A DNA stretch of 8,008 nt from Gammaproteobacteria bacterium (GTDB lineage Bacteria > Pseudomonadota > Gammaproteobacteria > Chromatiales > Chromatiaceae), in the NCBI GenBank assembly GCA_006227775.1, contig SBFV01000087.1:1-8008 (forward strand). The letters run 5' to 3'. The number at the start of each line of letters is the position of its first letter. The stretch's first letter is position 1. Shown piece by piece: positions 4,838 through 8,008 of the stretch. The translations under genes and the position numbers were made by a program. The notes below the pieces were generated by a model. It was not told the DNA's origin, ran no database searches, and worked only from the letters and a program-made list of their open reading frames with translations.

Positions 4838-7168
4838 TCAATCTCGCTCTGACGGGGCATTGGTGGTACCGGCGGGGGAGGGACCCGGGGGTACGCGGGG
4901 GGCCGGGGAGGGGGCTTCTCGGCGGACCTCGATGGGCGGTTCATCCGACGGGGCCGACCGAGGGGCGATGGCCCTGGGAATCGTGTCCGTGGCGCCCCGC
5001 GGCGGTGCTATTCCCTCTTCGCGCCATAAGGGCAGGCGGGCCGAAAGCCGGGCGCCCCCCTTGAGGTTTTCAGCCCAAATGATACCGCCGTGTTCCTCGA
5101 TAATCTTCTTGACGATGGCGAGTCCCAGGCCAGTTCCCTTGGCCTTGGTGGTGACATAGGGCTCGAAGAGGTTGTCCAGCAGGTCCAGGGCGATGCCGCC
5201 ACCGTTGTCTTCGACCGCCAGTTCCAGCAACGGCCGCTCTTGATCCTCCAGCCGGCGGGTAGCGACCCGGACCCTGGCGTGGGGCTTGTCCTCCACGGCC
5301 TCCAGGGCATTTTTGACCAGGTTGTGCAGCACCTGACGCAGGCGCAGAGGGTCACCCTTGATAAGCGCCTCGCCGCCCTGGAGTTCGGTTTCGACGGCGG
5401 GGGCGGCCTTGTAGAGTTCCATGACCTCCGCCACCAGCCGGTCCAGCCGCAGGGGCTCGGGCTCCACCTTGGGGGAACGGGCGTAGTTGGAAAAGTCGTT
5501 GACCATGGCCTTCATGGCCTCGACCTGCTGGACGATGGTGTGGGTGGCCCGATCCACCACCCGGGCCTCCGCCTCCGGCAATTTGGCCAGCAGCTTGTGG
5601 CGCAGACGCTCCGCAGAGAGCTGGATGGGGGTCAGGGGGTTTTTGATCTCGTGGGCCAGGCGGCGGGCCACCTCCCCCCAGGCGGCGTCGCGCTGGGCGG
5701 TGATGAGGCGGGTGACGTCATCGAAGACCACGACATGGCCCCGCTCCTCCCCATCGGGCTGGATCAGGGGGCTGCCGCGACACATGAGCACCTGGCGGCC
5801 CTCGGCGCCGAAGAGACTGACTTCCTGACGCCACTCAGCGTGTCCCTCCAGGTGGTTGCGCACCGCTTCCACCCAGGCGAGGATGTTAGGATGGTGGCGG
5901 GTGAGGGCGTCGAGACCCTCATCGCTCAGGTCCGGTTCGCTCAGACCCAGGATCTGGTGGGCGGCGGGATTGACGGTACGCAGGCGGTGGTTGCCATCCA
6001 GGACGATCACCCCGGAGGACAGGCGCCCCAGCACCGTCTCCAGGTAGAGCCGCTCCGCCTCCACTGCCTGTTGGGAGCGGGCCGCCGCATCCCGGGCCCG
6101 GGCCAGGCGGCGGGTCATGGAATTGAAGGAGGCGACCAGAAAGCTGAGTTCGTCTTCCTGCCGGGGGAGGGGCAGGCGCAGTTCGTAGTCCCCCTCGGCC
6201 ACGGCACGGGTGCCGCGGGCGATGGCCGCCACGGGCGCCACCAGCCGTCGGGCCAGGTGAAAGGCGGCTACCAGTGCCGTGAGCAGGCCGAAGAGGAGGA
6301 CCAGGGAGAGGCTGAGGGAGAAACTCCATTTGAGGGACTGGCGCAGATAGCTCAGTTCCTTGTAGCGGTTGTAGGCCTTCTCCAGATTGGCGGCCAGGCC
6401 GCTGATATGCTCGGAGGTAGGAAAGATGGCCTGCATGACCAGGTTGCGTCCCACTGGGTCCGCCACCAGCACCCGCACCACCAGTTCCTGATTGGCGCCG
6501 TTCTCCAGCTCCACCTGGTTGATGCCCGCGCTGGCGCGGCGCAACAATTCCCGGTCGGGCAGATTGGGGACCAGTTGGGTCGGGTCCTCGCTGGAGTTGC
6601 CCCGCACTTGGCCGTTGCCTCCAAAGACGGCGATCTCCACGGCCCCCGCCTGCTGGCGCAACTGACCCAGCCGCAGGGCCAGGGCCGTGGAGGAACTGTC
6701 CTCGATGCCGGCCAGGAGCTGTTCCGTGTAGCGGATCAGGACGCGCTGATTGAGGTCCAGGGAGGCCTGATTGAGGTTCAGGGCGTCCTCCATGGCACGG
6801 TCGATCTCGACGTCGAACCAGGAGTCGATACCCCGCAGAAGGAAGCCGAGGGAGTAGTAATAGACCACGGCGACCGGCAGCAGGGAAACCAGGCCGAACA
6901 GCAGCACCAGTCGCCCGGTGAGGCGGGAGCCGGCGACCTTGTGCCGATAGCCCCGCACCAGGCGGATCAGGTTGGCCACCACCATGCCCGCCAGGACCAG
7001 GAGCCCCAGCAGGACCACGGCGAGGAGGGGCACGAAGGCCCGACTCAGGCTGGCGGAGTTCTGTACCGCGCCGCTCATGAGATCGAGGGCGACGAGCAGA
7101 ACGACCAGGAGCAGGATGACCGGGAGCAGGCCCGGCTGGCGCCAGGAGGTCAGGGTTGCAACGGCCAT
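4838..7168 (-). CDS. ntrY: NtrY-type membrane sensor histidine kinase
   Basis: This is a 776-aa inner-membrane kinase expected to phosphorylate NtrX. It has three N-terminal membrane helices (about 14-34, 45-69, 86-106), a periplasmic sensor domain (about 107-280), a fourth helix (281-303), HAMP (about 304-358), PAS (about 375-490), a HisKA domain with the H-box AHEIKNPLTPIQLSAERLR (H506), and a HATPase domain. The ATPase boxes are complete: N-box LVKNALEA (N620), G1 EDNGGGI (653-659), F-box LFEPYVTTK and G2 GTGLGLAI (678-685). HEIKNPLTPIQ and the three-helix N-terminus are typical of NtrY and not of soluble NtrB. After about residue 715 comes a 60-residue tail rich in Pro, Ala and Arg, probably disordered. 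The start ATG at 7168 lies inside the end of the DUF4390 gene (19-nt overlap) and precedes the first helix by about 13 residues. I see no good Shine-Dalgarno, so coupling is likely. The signal sensed cannot be read from sequence. Confidence 0.94.
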   Translation of the reverse strand: MAVATLTSWRQPGLLPVILLLVVLLVALDLMSGAVQNSASLSRAFVPLLAVVLLGLLVLAGMVVANLIRLVRGYRHKVAGSRLTGRLVLLFGLVSLLPVAVVYYYSLGFLLRGIDSWFDVEIDRAMEDALNLNQASLDLNQRVLIRYTEQLLAGIEDSSSTALALRLGQLRQQAGAVEIAVFGGNGQVRGNSSEDPTQLVPNLPDRELLRRASAGINQVELENGANQELVVRVLVADPVGRNLVMQAIFPTSEHISGLAANLEKAYNRYKELSYLRQSLKWSFSLSLSLVLLFGLLTALVAAFHLARRLVAPVAAIARGTRAVAEGDYELRLPLPRQEDELSFLVASFNSMTRRLARARDAAARSQQAVEAERLYLETVLGRLSSGVIVLDGNHRLRTVNPAAHQILGLSEPDLSDEGLDALTRHHPNILAWVEAVRNHLEGHAEWRQEVSLFGAEGRQVLMCRGSPLIQPDGEERGHVVVFDDVTRLITAQRDAAWGEVARRLAHEIKNPLTPIQLSAERLRHKLLAKLPEAEARVVDRATHTIVQQVEAMKAMVNDFSNYARSPKVEPEPLRLDRLVAEVMELYKAAPAVETELQGGEALIKGDPLRLRQVLHNLVKNALEAVEDKPHARVRVATRRLEDQERPLLELAVEDNGGGIALDLLDNLFEPYVTTKAKGTGLGLAIVKKIIEEHGGIIWAENLKGGARLSARLPLWREEGIAPPRGATDTIPRAIAPRSAPSDEPPIEVRREAPSPAPRVPPGPSPAGTTNAPSERD

Positions 7169-7836
7169 GTGGTCCAGCCCGAGGAAAGTTTCCAGGAGGG
7201 GAGCAGGTAGGCGAGGGGCCGCAAGGGCAGTGGGAGTTCCTCGATGTCGAGGGAGATCTTGAGATCGATCTCATGTTTGGCCCCCGTCACCAGTTCCCCC
7301 TGGCCAAGCAGGGGCAGATCGCGCAGATCGCCCAGGGCGGCCAGGGCGGCGTCCCGGGTGACATACCGCTGACCGGCGCCGGGGACGGGGCCGACCAGGT
7401 AGCGCTCCGCCAGGGGCTGATAGCGGATTTCGTAACGCAGGCGGCGGTCCACCAGGCTGGCATCCCACACCCAGTCATCCACCCGACGGACCTGATAGTG
7501 AATCTCGAGGGTCAAGGGGACGCCGTTATCCAGGGCCTCCAGTGCCCGAGGGCTGAGGGCCGGCGTGAAGCGGACATCCATCTGCCACTGATCGTCCTGG
7601 ACCCGGGGGGTGACGGCCTCGATCTGGAAGGCGGGGCGGGCAAGGGCTAGAGCGGGCATCAGCCATGCCAACAGATACAGCCAGAGGTGGCCCCGGGGCC
7701 CGCGAGAGGCATGCGCCCCGGGGATCCAGGCCCGGAGCCAGAGCCGCCACGGCCAGGAAGCGGGGGCGGCGCCGCGCCTTCGCGCCGACCCTGGGCCGGC
7801 AAGGACCCGACGGCCCCCGTCGAAGAGGCCGTTCAT
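7150..7836 (-). CDS. DUF4390 family exported protein of unknown function
   Basis: A 228-aa protein that I place in the DUF4390 family from its position between rsmB and ntrY and its C-terminal pattern LPLPLRPLAYLLPSWKLSSG followed by WTTWPL. Family function is unknown. The hydrophobic segment LWLYLLAWLMPALALA (about 51-66) looks like a Sec signal core with possible cleavage near ALA-RP, giving a periplasmic mature domain of about 160 residues with predicted beta-type alternation (QWQMDVRF, LTLEIHYQVRR, LRYEIRY). The start is well set: ATG at 7836 overlaps the rsmB stop as ATGA and has a perfect AAGGAGG at 7841-7847. An earlier ATG at 7992 lies inside rsmB in another frame and is not credible. 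Oddly, about 48 Arg/Gly/Pro-rich residues precede the hydrophobic core, and no other ATG, GTG or TTG start is available until the core itself. The 3' end overlaps ntrY by 19 nt. Confidence 0.85.
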   Translation of the reverse strand: MNGLFDGGRRVLAGPGSARRRGAAPASWPWRLWLRAWIPGAHASRGPRGHLWLYLLAWLMPALALARPAFQIEAVTPRVQDDQWQMDVRFTPALSPRALEALDNGVPLTLEIHYQVRRVDDWVWDASLVDRRLRYEIRYQPLAERYLVGPVPGAGQRYVTRDAALAALGDLRDLPLLGQGELVTGAKHEIDLKISLDIEELPLPLRPLAYLLPSWKLSSGWTTWPLQP

Positions 7837-8008
7837 GGGGCCTCCTTGCGCAGGCGAGCAAAGTAGAAGCCGTCTCCGCCCTCCGCCGCGGGCAGGACCT
7901 GGCGGCCGCGGGGTCGCGCCTGGCCCCACTCCGCCTGTATGGGGACCTCGCTGGCGTCGCGGTGGCGGGAGAGAAAGGCCTGGATCTGCCATTCGTTCTC
8001 CTCCGCCA
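7833..8008 (-). CDS. rsmB: 16S rRNA m5C967 methyltransferase RsmB, C-terminal end (5' part outside window)
   Basis: The last 57 codons plus stop of a gene entering from the right edge. RsmB (Sun) uses SAM to methylate C967 of 16S rRNA in the cytoplasm. The readable residues run from AEENEWQIQAFLSRH to the end LPAAEGGDGFYFARLRKEAP. This matches the C-terminus of the RsmB/Sun family, where an E-N---I--FL segment is followed by a LPG-EGGDGFFYA-L motif. The SAM site and catalytic cysteines lie outside the window. The TGA stop at 7833-7835 overlaps the next gene's ATG in ATGA, so the downstream DUF4390 gene is probably coupled. A shadow frame over the same bases reads into the DUF4390 frame but lacks any family resemblance. 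Identification is secure in spite of the short length. Confidence 0.92.
   Translation of the reverse strand, partial: AEENEWQIQAFLSRHRDASEVPIQAEWGQARPRGRQVLPAAEGGDGFYFARLRKEAP
7841..7847 (-). promoter_or_regulatory. Strong Shine-Dalgarno for the DUF4390 gene
   Basis: The - strand reads AAGGAGG followed by CCCC and then ATG at 7836. The site is a perfect anti-16S match with a short 4-nt spacer and sits inside the last codons of rsmB. It settles the start of the DUF4390 gene, and it is the best ribosome binding site in the window. Confidence 0.8.

Noticed and set aside
4839..4841. TTG as the ntrX start
   Set aside because: It would only add two residues and overlaps the ntrY stop; the ATG at 4835 is the more usual choice, although the upstream ribosome binding site is weak for either, so it is not excluded.
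3387..5159. 590-codon open frame on the + strand opposite ntrX and the ends of its neighbours
   Set aside because: It crosses three real genes on the other strand and has no family resemblance; a codon-bias shadow.
5090..7210. 706-codon open frame on the + strand opposite ntrY
   Set aside because: It is antisense to a complete kinase with all catalytic boxes. Long antisense frames are common in GC-rich genes, and the translation is a Gly/Gln/His/Asp-rich mirror with no recognisable domain.
7837..7992. Upstream extension of the DUF4390 frame to an ATG at 7992
   Set aside because: This stretch is the coding region of the rsmB C-terminus in another frame, and the ATG at 7836 has a perfect Shine-Dalgarno and an ATGA overlap.
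1..8008. Search for tRNA, rRNA, CRISPR arrays, insertion sequences or a novel defence or biosynthetic system
   Set aside because: The window is almost fully occupied by seven recognisable conserved genes. I saw no repeat arrays, transposase-like frames or compositional breaks.

Overview
The window is GC-rich chromosomal DNA from a proteobacterium, most probably a gammaproteobacterium. TrkH is 483 aa and TrkA is 457 aa, and both are collinear with the enterobacterial Trk proteins as I remember them. The order rsmB - DUF4390 - ntrY - ntrX - trkA - trkH is one I associate with Gammaproteobacteria such as purple sulfur bacteria and relatives; the genus is not assignable from sequence reading alone. 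Coding density is very high. I see no mobile elements, CRISPR arrays, tRNA or rRNA genes, or foreign-looking segments.

Layout. On the + strand, bases 2-517 hold the 3' end of gltX (glutamyl-tRNA synthetase). Everything else runs on the - strand and is transcribed from right to left. It starts with the 3' end of rsmB (16S rRNA m5C methyltransferase, cut by the right edge). Next come a DUF4390 exported protein (7150-7836), an NtrY-type membrane histidine kinase (4838-7168), an NtrX-type response regulator (3468-4835), trkA (2093-3466) and trkH (544-1995). trkH and gltX converge with a 26-bp gap, which carries a long imperfect hairpin at 529-566.

How the genes fit together. From rsmB to trkA each gene overlaps the next or sits 1-2 nt from it: an ATGA overlap, a 19-nt overlap, a 2-nt gap and a 1-nt gap. 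This is a strong sign of one translationally coupled operon. Only trkA and trkH are separated, by 97 nt containing a perfect 9-bp inverted repeat and a GCCGGC stem close to the trkH start. NtrY would sense an envelope or redox/nitrogen-type signal and phosphorylate NtrX. TrkH is the potassium-translocating membrane subunit and TrkA its nucleotide-binding cytoplasmic regulator. Their placement suggests coordinated expression of NtrYX and K+ uptake, but that functional link is inference.

Novelty. This is mostly an ordinary, conserved housekeeping/signalling region, and I did not find a new type of system. The most notable points are the degenerate AAA+ domain of NtrX (no GAFTGA loop, Walker A Lys replaced by Arg, second Arg-finger position a His), the structured trkA-trkH gap, the G-run-rich template strand under the NtrY tail, and the long N-terminal extension before the export signal of the DUF4390 protein.
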